Of a stretch of DNA of 64,000 bases, positions 36,929 to 46,566 are shown one piece after another; within the stretch, counting starts at the first letter, position 1; every line of letters starts with the position of its first letter. The DNA lies in contig OY282377.1 of assembly GCA_958295785.1 (NCBI GenBank), positions 820,394 through 884,393 of the forward strand, in the 5' to 3' direction. Origin of the DNA: an uncultured Latescibacterota bacterium. GTDB lineage: Bacteria > Latescibacterota > UBA2968. Both the position numbers and the translations under genes were made by a program. The notes beneath the pieces are model-generated. The model ran no database searches and was not told the DNA's origin. It saw only the letters and a list, made by a program, of their open reading frames with translations.

Positions 36929-37750
36929 CTATCTATCCTTGTCAAAACACGCCTTGAGCTTTGCCAGTCCTTCTTCTGCGACCGCGACAGGGCCCTTTGC
37001 CCAATAGGTCGGGTTGAACAACTCCAAAGACAAGTATCCCGCGTTTTCAAGCCCGGCCACGATTTTGGGCCAAGGTGCCAGTCCATCGCCCGGATAGACC
37101 CGGTCCGCGTCTGTTAGGGCGGCGCGTTGGGGCAGGGCTGGATAATCATTGACATGCACCAAGCCCAATTTGCCCGGCCCCAGGTGTTCCAATCCGTGAA
37201 AATGCCCGCTGCCTTTGTACATGTGATAGATATCAGCCAAAAGCACGGTGTCTGGTCGCCCGCATTCAGCGGCTACGAACAATGCTTCGCCCAAGGTGCC
37301 CAGGGTTTGTGCAATGCCCCAAAACTCCAGCAGGGGTTTGGCCTGAAATTCGGCGACCACGTCTATCAATTCGGCATACCGCCGCGCCACGGAAAACAGA
37401 TCGACCTTGCGGTTTTGAACCCCATAAGGCGGCGCGGCCACATAATCACAGTGGAGCGCGTCTGCCATTTCAAAACAGCGACGGGCTTCTTCAATCCCCT
37501 TGGCACGCGGCGCATCTTCGGGCACTGCCCACTCGAAAAACGCAATCAAATTGACAATTTGAATTTTCCTATCGGCGGCTTTGTCGCGTATATCGATCAG
37601 CGCACCGCCCGCAGAAACCCAGTCGTCAATTTCTTTCACCCACAGTTCAACGCCCTCGTACCCCGCATCGGCCGCAATGTCAATGGCATTGACCGCGGAA
37701 ACCTCGGCGTTGCGAATTGTGCTGGTGTTCAAACAATAAGAAAATCCCAT
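36929..37750 (-). CDS. Sugar phosphate isomerase/epimerase-like TIM-barrel protein
   Basis: 273 residues of the AP-endonuclease-2/xylose-isomerase-like TIM-barrel family. The N-terminal strand FSYCLNTSTIRN, the DAGYEGVELWVKE segment and VHVNDYPALPQ near 215 are typical metal-binding regions. Members interconvert keto/aldo sugars or act on inositols. AAGGAG precedes ATG 37750; a longer open frame into the sulfatase gene is not needed. It ends 13 bases from the neighbouring sulfatase on the same strand, so the pair suggests uptake and breakdown of a sulfated sugar. Confidence 0.88.
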   Translation of the reverse strand: MGFSYCLNTSTIRNAEVSAVNAIDIAADAGYEGVELWVKEIDDWVSAGGALIDIRDKAADRKIQIVNLIAFFEWAVPEDAPRAKGIEEARRCFEMADALHCDYVAAPPYGVQNRKVDLFSVARRYAELIDVVAEFQAKPLLEFWGIAQTLGTLGEALFVAAECGRPDTVLLADIYHMYKGSGHFHGLEHLGPGKLGLVHVNDYPALPQRAALTDADRVYPGDGLAPWPKIVAGLENAGYLSLELFNPTYWAKGPVAVAEEGLAKLKACFDKDR

Positions 37751-37763
37751 GGATTGCGCTCCT

Positions 37764-39152
37764 TTATATACTCGGCAACGGCGCGGTGTCGCCGGTTTCG
37801 CGTTGCCATGAACGGATCGTCGCCGCCATGTTGCGAATGCGGTCTCGGTGTTCGGGCGCGTCAAACAGATTGATTTCCTCAAATGGATCGGCATTGAGGT
37901 CGAACAATTCGCACTGATCGCCGGCGCACAAATTCAGCTTATAGCGGTCGCCGGTCACCACACATCGCCACGGCAGCGTGGCGATGAGATCGATGTCGGG
38001 ATTGCCCAAATTGCGGTCGCCGATCCCATTCCATTCCATAAACGCCCTGTGATCTTTCAAATCGCGTTCCCCGGTCAACGCACCGGCCGCGCTCTCGCCC
38101 TGACAGGCATCTGGAATCGGCACGTCGGCCAAAGCCAAAAGCGTGGGAAGCAAATCCGCATGCCCAAACACGCCATCGATCCGCTTTTGCTCTGCGTTCA
38201 ACCACGGCACGGACAACAACAATGGCACGCGGGCCGACTCCTCGTAAAATGCCCGCTTTTCCCACATGCGATGATCGCCGGCCATCTCGCCGTGGTCACT
38301 CGTAAATGCAAAAATCGTGTTCTCCATCTGCCCGGTTTCCGCAAGTGCCCGCACCATTTTGCCAATGGCGTCATCCACAATTTTCACATTGCCCAAATAC
38401 TGCGCCCGCAACTTGCGCCAGTTCTCATCTCGCGTCATGTCGGTGGCGACAACCCGCGCATCGGTGGTGTTGCGATAAAACGCTGATCGCACGCGGTTGA
38501 ACAGGGAATGACCTTCTGGATGTTTCAAAAATGTCGGCCCCACCGGGAGTTCTTCGGGGTCGTACAAGCCGTCATAAGGCCCTCGGTACGGCGGGTGCGG
38601 CTCAAATGTGCTGGCGACGAGCAGCCACGGTCGCCCTGCATTTTCCCGAATAAACCGCGCTGACTCCTGGCCCACATAAGCCCCGATTTGCGCGGATGCG
38701 GGCATGGTGGCGCGTTGTTGCGGCGTGAACCGGCCGGGCACGTCCGGCGCAAAGCCCCGATCCGATAGCCACTGGTGATAGCCGCCCCCATCGGCAATGC
38801 TGCACCACTCGTCAAACCCGTGCTGACAATTTCCATCATCCCCCAAATGCCACTTGCCCACATAGCCCTTGCGATAGGTGGCGGGCATCATTTCGGCGAT
38901 AGACGAGGTCTCTCGTCTCAGCGGGATGCCATTGACCACACACCCATGGGCATGCGGATAAAGCCCGGTCATTAGCGACCCCCGCGACGGCGTGCAAACC
39001 GCCTGCGTCACATAGGCATTTTCAAAAACAAAACTGCGTGCTGCCAGCGCGTTTTGATGCGGCGATTGAATCCACGCATTGCCATAACACGCCATCGTAT
39101 CCGTGCGCTGCTGATCGGTAATGACAACGACGATGTTGGGTTGATGTGACAT
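37764..39152 (-). CDS. Sulfatase (formylglycine type)
   Basis: 462 residues of the sulfatase family. VITDQQRTDTMACYG near the N-terminus is the metal site, CTPSR at 53-57 is the formylglycine signature, GKWHLGDD is near 103, and TSDHGEMAGDH is near 280. AAGGAG-like GGAG lies before ATG 39152; TTG 39164 also opens the frame but is unlikely. It belongs to a run of sulfatase-fold genes at 37.8-42.5 kb, all on the minus strand. Confidence 0.92.
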   Translation of the reverse strand: MSHQPNIVVVITDQQRTDTMACYGNAWIQSPHQNALAARSFVFENAYVTQAVCTPSRGSLMTGLYPHAHGCVVNGIPLRRETSSIAEMMPATYRKGYVGKWHLGDDGNCQHGFDEWCSIADGGGYHQWLSDRGFAPDVPGRFTPQQRATMPASAQIGAYVGQESARFIRENAGRPWLLVASTFEPHPPYRGPYDGLYDPEELPVGPTFLKHPEGHSLFNRVRSAFYRNTTDARVVATDMTRDENWRKLRAQYLGNVKIVDDAIGKMVRALAETGQMENTIFAFTSDHGEMAGDHRMWEKRAFYEESARVPLLLSVPWLNAEQKRIDGVFGHADLLPTLLALADVPIPDACQGESAAGALTGERDLKDHRAFMEWNGIGDRNLGNPDIDLIATLPWRCVVTGDRYKLNLCAGDQCELFDLNADPFEEINLFDAPEHRDRIRNMAATIRSWQRETGDTAPLPSI

Positions 39153-39274
39153 TGTGTTCTCCAAAAAAGACAGATAAAATGAATCACTTAGAAGTTGTCT
39201 TAAAACGAAAGATGACCCCTCCCCCGGCTCCTCCCTGCAACGGGGAGGGGAGATGTTCTATCCCCTTTTCTTTT

Positions 39275-39679
39275 TAGGGATGAATGAGGAATGAGGAATA
39301 GACGTTCCGTAGAGATCATGCGTTGCTCGTCTCAAGCGTTTGGTTCTGCCTCCATGTGGGTTGCCTTCGATGCCTTCGGCGACCTACTTTTTTTTAACAG
39401 CAAAAAAAAGTAGGCAAAAAATGCCGCTCTCATGCGCCGAGAGGCTGGCACAGCGCAAATCGTTTTTCTGGTAGTACGGCATGCGCTGGCCTGCAAGGTG
39501 GGTTGCAAGAGGGAGAGAGGTTGCGAGACGGCCTTGCGCGCTGTGCGTGATGGCTTTATCGGAGGGTCTTTTGAGATGGTATTTTTCCAATCGCTTATCT
39601 GAATGACTGTGTAACTTCAAGGGAATCAGTTGTTGGTAGCATATCGCATCAGGTCAACAAAAAATCAATTTAGTATTAG
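39275..39679 (+). repeat. MITE-like dispersed repeat, copy E
   Basis: About 405 bp, with the palindrome CCTACTTTTTTTTAACAG...AAAAAAAAGTAGG (39385-39415), the GC hairpin and the right end AAAAATCAATTTAGTATTA (39661-39679). It fills the gap between two sulfatase genes. The left outer end is not recognisable; a CCCCTCCCCCGG...GGGGAGGGG hairpin lies left of it. On the outside are short inverted stretches GTCTTAAAA (39195) and TTTTAAGAT (39698). Confidence 0.85.
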
Positions 39680-39712
39680 GGGGATAGATCCCGATAATTT
39701 TAAGATGGCTTT

Positions 39713-41047
39713 TCAGCATTGCCGTTCAAAATGCCTGCCCTGTTTGGATGCTTGCCATTGGGCCTCGGTGTCGATCTCTGCGCCGGGGTCGCCCTGTTCG
39801 GTCATCCACCGGTCGAGTTCGGCAGACAGGCGTTCTTTTGCCGCTGCATGGGCGGGGTCATCGGCCAGATTGGTCAGTTCGCAGGGATCGTCATCCATGC
39901 GATACAATTGCTCGGCCGGGCGATGCAGGTAGCGGTTCACCACAAAGCGCGTGTGTTCGTTGAACGTCGTATCCACCACCCAAGTCGGCCAGTATTGGTG
40001 CCATTTGTTTGCCCCCATCAAATGCTTTTCGATATAAATTGCCTCGGGCGCGAGATTGCGGATGTAGTGATGCGTGCCATCCGTCACCGCGCGGATCGGA
40101 TAGGGCGGGCCTTCGGGGATGTTGTTGTGCATAAAATAGGCGTGTTCCCGATGCGCGTCTGCATCGCCCAAAAGCACGGGGAGAAAACTCGATCCATCGA
40201 AATCTATCGCCTGTGGATCGCCGCCCGCAGCGCGAATAAGCGTGGGGGTGACATCTTCGTATTGGATGATCGCATCCGTATGGCCCGGCGAAACCCTGCC
40301 CGGCCAGCGGACCACAAACCCCGTGTGGATGCCCGTGTTCCAATTCGTCCACTTGCAGCCGGGAAACTGAGACCCCTGTTCGGACGTGAAAATCACTATC
40401 GTGTTGTCTGCCTGACCGCTCTGCGCCAGCACGTCGAGAATGTCGCCGACCTCCCGATCCAGCACTTCGATCTCTGCGAGGTACTTGGCGTAATCACTGC
40501 GCGTCTCGGGCGTGTCGGCCATATAGGGCGGCAACTTCAGCGCGTCGAGATCAAAATGCTCGGCATTGCCCAAGGTCCACGGCGCGTGCGGTTCAAAAAG
40601 CCCGACCACGAGACAAAAGGGCGCGTCTGGATTTTGCCCCACAAATGCGCGAATCCCCTCAACGCCGAACTCGGGATTGGGATGCACGCACCCGCCCTCA
40701 ATGCCCGGCACATTTTCAAAGGGAAAACTGCGATGGGGGCCGACGTGCTTCTTGCCGCACAGGCCCACCCGATAACCGAGGTCGCCGAGGTAGTGCGGGA
40801 GGCTTTTGGTGCCCGGACGCGCGGCAGAGTGGTTCCAGCACGCCCCGTTGCGGACCGGATGCAAGCCCGTGTAGAGCGCGGTGCGGCAGGGGTTGCACAT
40901 CGCCATGGGCAAATACGCCCGATTAAAAACCAATCCCTCGCGTGCGAGGCGGTCGATATTGGGCGTTTTGACATTTTGCCCGCCGTACAGGGACAAATCG
41001 TTGTAGGTCGCATCATCTGCGATTGCGATCAAGATATTCGGTTTCAC
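39713..41047 (-). CDS. Sulfatase (formylglycine type)
   Basis: 444 residues from GTG 41047, which overlaps the stop of the next upstream gene (GTGA) and has AAAGGGGGG before it; the longer frame to 41272 is inside that gene. The metal motif IAIADDATYNDL and formylglycine motif CNPCR at 51-55 are present. GKKHVGPHRSF lies near 115 and FTSEQGSQFPG near 235. Substrate is unknown. It forms an operon with the sulfatase-fold gene at 41044-42486. Confidence 0.9.
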   Translation of the reverse strand: MKPNILIAIADDATYNDLSLYGGQNVKTPNIDRLAREGLVFNRAYLPMAMCNPCRTALYTGLHPVRNGACWNHSAARPGTKSLPHYLGDLGYRVGLCGKKHVGPHRSFPFENVPGIEGGCVHPNPEFGVEGIRAFVGQNPDAPFCLVVGLFEPHAPWTLGNAEHFDLDALKLPPYMADTPETRSDYAKYLAEIEVLDREVGDILDVLAQSGQADNTIVIFTSEQGSQFPGCKWTNWNTGIHTGFVVRWPGRVSPGHTDAIIQYEDVTPTLIRAAGGDPQAIDFDGSSFLPVLLGDADAHREHAYFMHNNIPEGPPYPIRAVTDGTHHYIRNLAPEAIYIEKHLMGANKWHQYWPTWVVDTTFNEHTRFVVNRYLHRPAEQLYRMDDDPCELTNLADDPAHAAAKERLSAELDRWMTEQGDPGAEIDTEAQWQASKQGRHFERQC

Positions 41048-42486
41048 AATCCCCCCTTTGCGAGGCCCAAGCGGATCGACAATTCTGATGGCGCGTGAAT
41101 CGCGCGCAATTTTTCGACCATCAACTGCTGCAGGCGGGATAGCGTTTCGAGTTCTCGATCTGCGAGATCGCGTTCCTGTTTGGGATCCGATGGCGCGTGG
41201 TACAACCGCGTTTTGTGTTTTTCGGGATGGCGCGCGGGCGTCAATTTGCACCTGAGCACATCGGCATCCCAATCGAATTGATTGCGGTTGGCAATGATGC
41301 TCGAATACGCATACACGGGCGGGTTGGATTCATCCACGCCCTGCAACAGCGCGTATTCGCCATCTGCAATATTGCATGTCCCCGCAAACTGGCCGTACAA
41401 AATCGCATCTCGGCCCGGCGCGCGTTCATCCCGAAGATATGGCATCAGGCTTTGACCGTGCAGGCGCGCCCCTTTGGGCACATCCAAGTCCATCGCGTCC
41501 AACACCGTTGGAAAATAGTCTATCGGTTGCACAAATTGTTTGGGGCGCGTGCCGTGCCCCCATTCGGGATGCCAGACAATTAGGGGAATGCGCGCAATCT
41601 CATCCCACAACACCCAGTTTTTCCCGGTGCGCCCGTGGTCCCCATTGTGCGTTCCGTGATCAGACGCGAGAATCACCATTGTCTCGGCCATCAATCCCAT
41701 GTTCTCGACCTGATCGAGAAAATGACCGACCCATCGATCCACCATCGTGATTTCACCCGCGTAAATCGCCTGCACGCGCTTCAACTCCGCTTCTGTCAAA
41801 TTGCCCGCCACCCAATCGTAAGGCGCGACCGGATACTCATCGACCGCCTCGTCGGAATTGTCGTACAACGCGACGTAATGACGCGGCGGGTCCCATGGCT
41901 CGTGGGGATCAAACGAATCGATCATCAAAAAGAAATCCCGATCCGCATTGTGTTGAACCCACCGCACGGCCCGCGAAAACAACTGCGGCGAAAACCAGTC
42001 GCGCTCTTCTCTGCGGAGATACTGTACATTTCGAAAGTGCGGCTGATCGGGTTTGTTGTGCGGGGGATAATCCAATGTCCGATTTTCAAAGGCGATGTCC
42101 CCATCGGTGACATACCGGTCGCGCTCCTGCCCGCGCACGATATCAAATCCGGAAAAGGGCCGCCAATAGCCACTGCCCAGGTTGCTCGTCCAGTGGTGAT
42201 ACACATCCGTAAAAAAGTAGGACACCTTCCCCGCCGCGTGTACGGTGCCGCCCAGGGTCACATCGTCAGGCTCTAGACCGCCCCATCCGCGCCACGGAAA
42301 TTCGTATCGCCCGGTGGCGATATCGCGTCGGCAAGGTAGCGTGGGATACGACGCCAAATACGCATTGTCAAAAACCGCGGCCCGCTCGGCGAACCGGTCG
42401 ATATTCGGCGTGTGAATCCACGCATTGCCATAGCATCCCGCGTGATCTCGCCGCCATGTGTCCAGCACAATTAAAATGACATTCAC
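41044..42486 (-). CDS. Sulfatase-fold protein lacking the nucleophile Cys
   Basis: 480 residues of the alkaline-phosphatase superfamily. N-terminal LIVLDTWRRDHAGCYG is a normal metal site, but at the formylglycine position the sequence reads TLPCR (49-53) where the gap-free comparison with CTPSR of the 37764 gene needs Cys or Ser. Thr49 therefore replaces the nucleophile, unlike in active sulfatases and more like phosphoesterases that use Thr. ASDHGTHNGDHG near 260 is intact. AGGAGG lies upstream of ATG 42486. It may be a phosphodiesterase or phosphonate-type hydrolase, or an inactive homologue. Confidence 0.75.
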   Translation of the reverse strand: MNVILIVLDTWRRDHAGCYGNAWIHTPNIDRFAERAAVFDNAYLASYPTLPCRRDIATGRYEFPWRGWGGLEPDDVTLGGTVHAAGKVSYFFTDVYHHWTSNLGSGYWRPFSGFDIVRGQERDRYVTDGDIAFENRTLDYPPHNKPDQPHFRNVQYLRREERDWFSPQLFSRAVRWVQHNADRDFFLMIDSFDPHEPWDPPRHYVALYDNSDEAVDEYPVAPYDWVAGNLTEAELKRVQAIYAGEITMVDRWVGHFLDQVENMGLMAETMVILASDHGTHNGDHGRTGKNWVLWDEIARIPLIVWHPEWGHGTRPKQFVQPIDYFPTVLDAMDLDVPKGARLHGQSLMPYLRDERAPGRDAILYGQFAGTCNIADGEYALLQGVDESNPPVYAYSSIIANRNQFDWDADVLRCKLTPARHPEKHKTRLYHAPSDPKQERDLADRELETLSRLQQLMVEKLRAIHAPSELSIRLGLAKGGL

Positions 42487-42875
42487 AACAACCTCCTGTC
42501 TGAATCGCGGATGGTCGCGGATTGAGAAACTGTCTTAAAACCCACATCTCCGCATCTTGTATCTTTGGGCGAGCACAGGGGCATCGCCCCTACATTTCCA
42601 TCCTCGCATCTTACCTGCGATGCCCAATCCGCGTCATCCGTTTAATTTTAATCCGCGATCAAGGCAACGAATAATATCGCACGCAACGGACAAGTGTCAA
42701 GATGTTTGGGCTTGCGCTTTGGGTGGAAATGTGGAAAATTACTTTTGAACGGTTGTACGCATAGGCGGGGGTGCTACAACCATGTGCTGATCCCTGCTCA
42801 AATTCGCAGGGGCAGACTCTGACAGGGGTTGGTGAGGTGTAGCGAGCAATCTGTGAATAGACGGAGGAAACGCGC
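42487..42875. other. Repeat-rich gap before the two-component operon
   Basis: A 389-base gap. It holds a GAGAAACTGTCTTAAAA stretch like those near repeats D and E, the GGGCGAGCAC short repeat (42567-42593), and a CATCCGTTTAATTTTAATCC stretch of a second intergenic repeat family. A CCCTGC...GCAGGG inverted repeat lies near 42790-42813. AGACGGAGGAAAC at its right end is the ribosome binding site of the next gene. No gene seen. Confidence 0.6.
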
Positions 42876-43946
42876 ATGGACACGGATTACAGTGCTTCAA
42901 TTTTGGAGGGCTTGGGCGAGGGTATTGTGGCGTTTGACAAAACGCATCGGGTCGTGATGGTCAATGGGCATCTGATCACATTGATGGGTTGGGACGAGCA
43001 GACCGTTTACGGGGCATTGCCCGAGCAGTTGTTTGCCCAACGGCCCGAACTGTTGCGGACTTTGAACCAGGGGTTGAAAAAAAAAGAATTGGCGTCAGAC
43101 ACAGATCTGGTACATCACAATGCCGACGGGGGGTTGCAGCACCTGCGCGTGAGCACGTCGTTTTTGGATGCCGAGACGCGGACTGGGCTGGTGCTGGTCG
43201 TGCGCGATGTCTCGCAAATGAAGCGGATGGAATGGGAGATTTTTCAAATTGAGAAAATGACCGCGCTGGGCCGGTTGGCCGCTTCGGTTGCCCATGAAGT
43301 TCGCAACCCGCTGGGGGCGATAGACATTCAATTGCAGTTGTTGGCAGAAGACCTCGGCACGTTGACGAACACTGCAAAAGCGCGTCTTTTGGGACGGCTC
43401 AACATTGCCCAAACAGAGATGAAACGCCTCGACCGCATCGTGCATAATTTTTTGCGTTTCTCGCGCACGCCCAAACTCCATTTGCGAGATATGTCGCTCA
43501 ACGACATCGTTCGCCATGTCTTTGAATTGGTCTCTCCCGAAGCACGCGAGCGCGAAATCGCATTGCGTCTGGAACTTTCCGAAAACTTGCCCGTGATAAA
43601 TGGGGACGAAGATCAACTCGGTCAGGCCGTGCTCAATATTGTGGTGAATGCCTTTCAGTCTATGGGCGACGGCGGCGACTTGATCGCCCGAACGCAACCG
43701 GAAGCGGCGCAGGTTTGTCTGACGTTGATGGACACGGGATGCGGGATTCCCGAAGGAGAAGTGGATCGCATTTTCGAGTTTTATTTCACGACCAAAGACG
43801 AAGGCACCGGGTTGGGATTGTCCATTGCCCAGCGCATCATTTATCAGCACGGCGGGCACATCGACGTGGAGAGCAGCCCCGGACAGGGCACGACCTTTTG
43901 GATATATTTGCCCGTGCCCGACGCGCAAACAGAGGAACGGGTATAG
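42876..43946 (+). CDS. Sensor histidine kinase (PAS-HisKA-HATPase)
   Basis: 356 residues, cytoplasmic. A PAS domain at about 1-115, HisKA with the phosphoacceptor in SVAHEVRNPLGAID near 140, then HATPase_c with the N box NIVVNAFQSMGDG, G1 DTGCGIPEGE and G2 GTGLGLSIAQRII. No membrane segment, so the signal is internal, as for NtrB-type sensors. AGACGGAGG lies before ATG 42876. A sigma-54 response regulator follows 27 bases on and is surely its partner. Confidence 0.93.
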   Translation: MDTDYSASILEGLGEGIVAFDKTHRVVMVNGHLITLMGWDEQTVYGALPEQLFAQRPELLRTLNQGLKKKELASDTDLVHHNADGGLQHLRVSTSFLDAETRTGLVLVVRDVSQMKRMEWEIFQIEKMTALGRLAASVAHEVRNPLGAIDIQLQLLAEDLGTLTNTAKARLLGRLNIAQTEMKRLDRIVHNFLRFSRTPKLHLRDMSLNDIVRHVFELVSPEAREREIALRLELSENLPVINGDEDQLGQAVLNIVVNAFQSMGDGGDLIARTQPEAAQVCLTLMDTGCGIPEGEVDRIFEFYFTTKDEGTGLGLSIAQRIIYQHGGHIDVESSPGQGTTFWIYLPVPDAQTEERV

Positions 43947-43973
43947 CCAGTCGTACACCGCTTGAGGCAACTT

Positions 43974-45398
43974 ATGAACGCCAGTGAAATTCGGATTTTA
44001 ATTGCAGACGACGAATACTACATCTGCGAAGGACTGCGGGAGGCCCTGGTCAAAAACGGCTATCGCGTCGACGTGGCCTACGACGGTCACAAGGCAAAAA
44101 CCCTGATGGAAACCCGGGCTTATGACGCCGCGATCATTGACCTCAAAATGCCGGGCCAAGACGGACTCGCACTTTTGAAATGGGTGCGCGAAGCCAATCT
44201 CGACATCGGCATCATCGTCATCACGGCTTACGGCGAAGTGGAAACCGCTGTCGAGGCCATGCGGCGCGGGGCTTATGATTATTTGACCAAGCCCGTGGCC
44301 CTGAAGCGATTGCACTTGTCCTTAGAGCGATTGCTGGACCACCAAGCCCTTGTCGCTGAAAACCGCGCCTTGCGCGCACGGCTGGATTCCAATGGGGGCA
44401 ATAGCGAAATCGTACACAGAAGCGCGGTTATGGAACACGTCTGCGACACCATCGGCCAAGCGGCCATGACCGACGTGCCCGTGCTGATCACCGGGGAAAC
44501 CGGCACGGGAAAAGAACTCGTGGCGCGCGCGATACACCGGGCCAGCGCGCGGCGAAACGCGCCGCTGGTGGCGATGAACTGCGGGGCATTCGCCGAAACA
44601 TTATTTGGTAGCGAGTTGTTCGGATATATCAAAGGCGCGTTCACGGGCGCGACAGCGGACAAGGCGGGGCATTTTGCAGCCGCGGAAGGCGGCACGCTTT
44701 TCTTCGACGAAGTGGGCGAAATCCCCTTGCCCAATCAGGTCGATCTCCTTCGCGTCTTGGAAGAAAAAGCCTATCGCCCGGTGGGCAGCACCAAAACGGT
44801 GAGCGCAGATGTGCGAACCATTTTTGTCACCAATCGCGATCTCGAGCGAGAAGTGGCAAACGGGCGATTCAGAGAAGACTTGTACTATCGCATCAATGTC
44901 GTGCCCATTCGGTTGCCGCCGCTTCGAGCGCGCGTTGAAGACATCCCCCTCTTGATCGACGTGTTTTTTGAAAACCTCTGCGTGTTGCACCACAAACCGC
45001 GCAAGGAATTGACGCCCGAAGCCATGGACAGAGTGCTGGCCTATTTCTGGCCCGGCAATGTGCGCGAATTGAAAAACACCATCGAGCGCGTGGTCGTAAC
45101 CTGCGCGGATCAAAAGGTCGATGTCGATCATCTGCCTTCTCGCGTGCGCGATGCACGAGATGCGACAGACACCATCACAATCCAACTCGGCTCATCGCTT
45201 GCAGAAGCAGAACGCGCCCTCATCGAAAAGACGCTCGCCCAAGGCCCTGCAAATCGCAAAGAGGCCGCGGCGATGTTGGGGATCAGCGTCCGCGCGTTGC
45301 AATACAAGATCAAGGCGTACAATCTGTCCGAAAAAATGCAAAAAGCGAATTTGCCACAAAAAGCACCAAAAGCACGAGCGGGGGACAACTGGCGATAG
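43974..45398 (+). CDS. NtrC-family sigma-54 response regulator
   Basis: 474 residues. Receiver domain at 1-120 with acidic pair D12/D13 and phosphoacceptor D56 (IIDLKMPG). AAA+ domain at about 140-370 has GETGTGKELVA, the sigma-54 contact loop GAFTGA, and FFDEVGEIP. A Fis-type helix-turn-helix closes the protein (KEAAAMLGISVRALQYKIK). GAGG lies before ATG 43974; TTG 43962 is less likely. It activates sigma-54 promoters after phosphorylation by the kinase upstream. Its targets are unknown. Confidence 0.94.
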   Translation: MNASEIRILIADDEYYICEGLREALVKNGYRVDVAYDGHKAKTLMETRAYDAAIIDLKMPGQDGLALLKWVREANLDIGIIVITAYGEVETAVEAMRRGAYDYLTKPVALKRLHLSLERLLDHQALVAENRALRARLDSNGGNSEIVHRSAVMEHVCDTIGQAAMTDVPVLITGETGTGKELVARAIHRASARRNAPLVAMNCGAFAETLFGSELFGYIKGAFTGATADKAGHFAAAEGGTLFFDEVGEIPLPNQVDLLRVLEEKAYRPVGSTKTVSADVRTIFVTNRDLEREVANGRFREDLYYRINVVPIRLPPLRARVEDIPLLIDVFFENLCVLHHKPRKELTPEAMDRVLAYFWPGNVRELKNTIERVVVTCADQKVDVDHLPSRVRDARDATDTITIQLGSSLAEAERALIEKTLAQGPANRKEAAAMLGISVRALQYKIKAYNLSEKMQKANLPQKAPKARAGDNWR

Positions 45399-45474
45399 CC
45401 CGTTCAAAACAAAAAAAGATGCGAAAATAGAAACGTAGGGGCGCGGCCCCCGTGCCCGCCCAAAGATACGAGAT

Positions 45475-46566
45475 TAGGACTTACGCAATCTCCATTGGAA
45501 TATGAGGTGCTTTGAGTTGTTGTCTCAAGAAGTCAGCTAGCCCTCGGTATTTGACTTGATAAATGGTTTGTCCTATTTGATAGGCCACCTGCGCGAGTCG
45601 AATCCAAACGAACATCGCACACCCAATATGATTTCGTACCATGCGTGCCAACCGACATGGACCCTTTTCAAGCCCGGTCACTTGTTTGACTTCGCGGTGA
45701 AATTGCTCAATTTTCCATCGCCTGTGACCCCCCTGTTGTACCCCTGAAGAATCGTTTTGAGCATGGTCGTTGGTCACGACCTACGCCGTGCGTCTATCAG
45801 CAGACGCCACCCGGAATAATTTCACTTTGTGGTCTTTGGGGACCCCTCTGATTTTAATGGGCTTGCCTTGTTTGCGTTGCGCTTTCGTCCAAGTTAAGCT
45901 ATCTACGCGCTGGTAGGGGATTGTGCCTGCCTACTCGTCCACGCGCCGGTTCGTCTTGAGGGGACAATAATAGGTTTTTTGCATCTGCTCTCTGTGTAAC
46001 ATGACCGTTTTAGTCGCATACCAACTGTCCATCAAGACCCCGGTAAAAGGAAGGCGCTTCTGATAGACCCACGCAGAGAGCATGTCCTTGAGAGGATCCA
46101 ATTTGGTTTTGCCATCGCCTTGCGGGTCATAAATCCGATCGTCAATCAGCCAGAACCGATCCTGTTGCGGATTGACATAGACACATGTGACCACCCCAAT
46201 GCCATTGATGACGCCTTGGGCGTTGCCGCTATATTGACGACGCACTCACGCGATCTTGCGTGCGTGTCGCTTGTCTAAAACCGGGTCATCAAAGATCACA
46301 TAGCCTTCAGGCGTCAACGCGATGTGGTCTTTGACGTGTTCCCACACCAAGCGGGGCGGGATACGATCACCGGCGAGATAGCGGTTGATCATATCATGAC
46401 TGAACCCTTCGCTATGGTCGGCGAAATGGGTCAGGGTATCGTTGAGGGGACGGCTAAGCAGATACTGACAGGAATCCAAACGCGTCGGGTGGCGCATTGA
46501 CACCTCCTCAAAGTGATAAATTTTACGGAATTGCACCCTTTTTTAACTCAGCATGCGTAAGTCCTA
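45475..46566 (-). mobile_element. IS701-like insertion sequence, copy 2 (inactive)
   Basis: 1092 bp, the same length as copy 1, with inverted ends TAGGACTTACGCA and TGCGTAAGTCCTA and a 5-bp direct repeat GAGAT on both sides (45470-45474 and 46567-46571). Sequence is close to copy 1 with scattered base changes. The transposase frame is interrupted. It lies between the response regulator and a repeat-rich gap. Confidence 0.93.
45481..46497 (-). pseudogene. Transposase of IS701-like copy 2, disrupted
   Basis: The frame starts at ATG 46497 behind GAGGAGG and would give about 338 residues. It carries the same domains as copy 1, with VLMDSWYATK, YCPLKTNRR and RWKIEQFHREVKQ. Three stops interrupt: TGA at 46248-46246 (codon 84, also in copy 1), TAG at 45933-45931 and TAG at about 45781. 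No frameshift is needed here. Confidence 0.9.
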
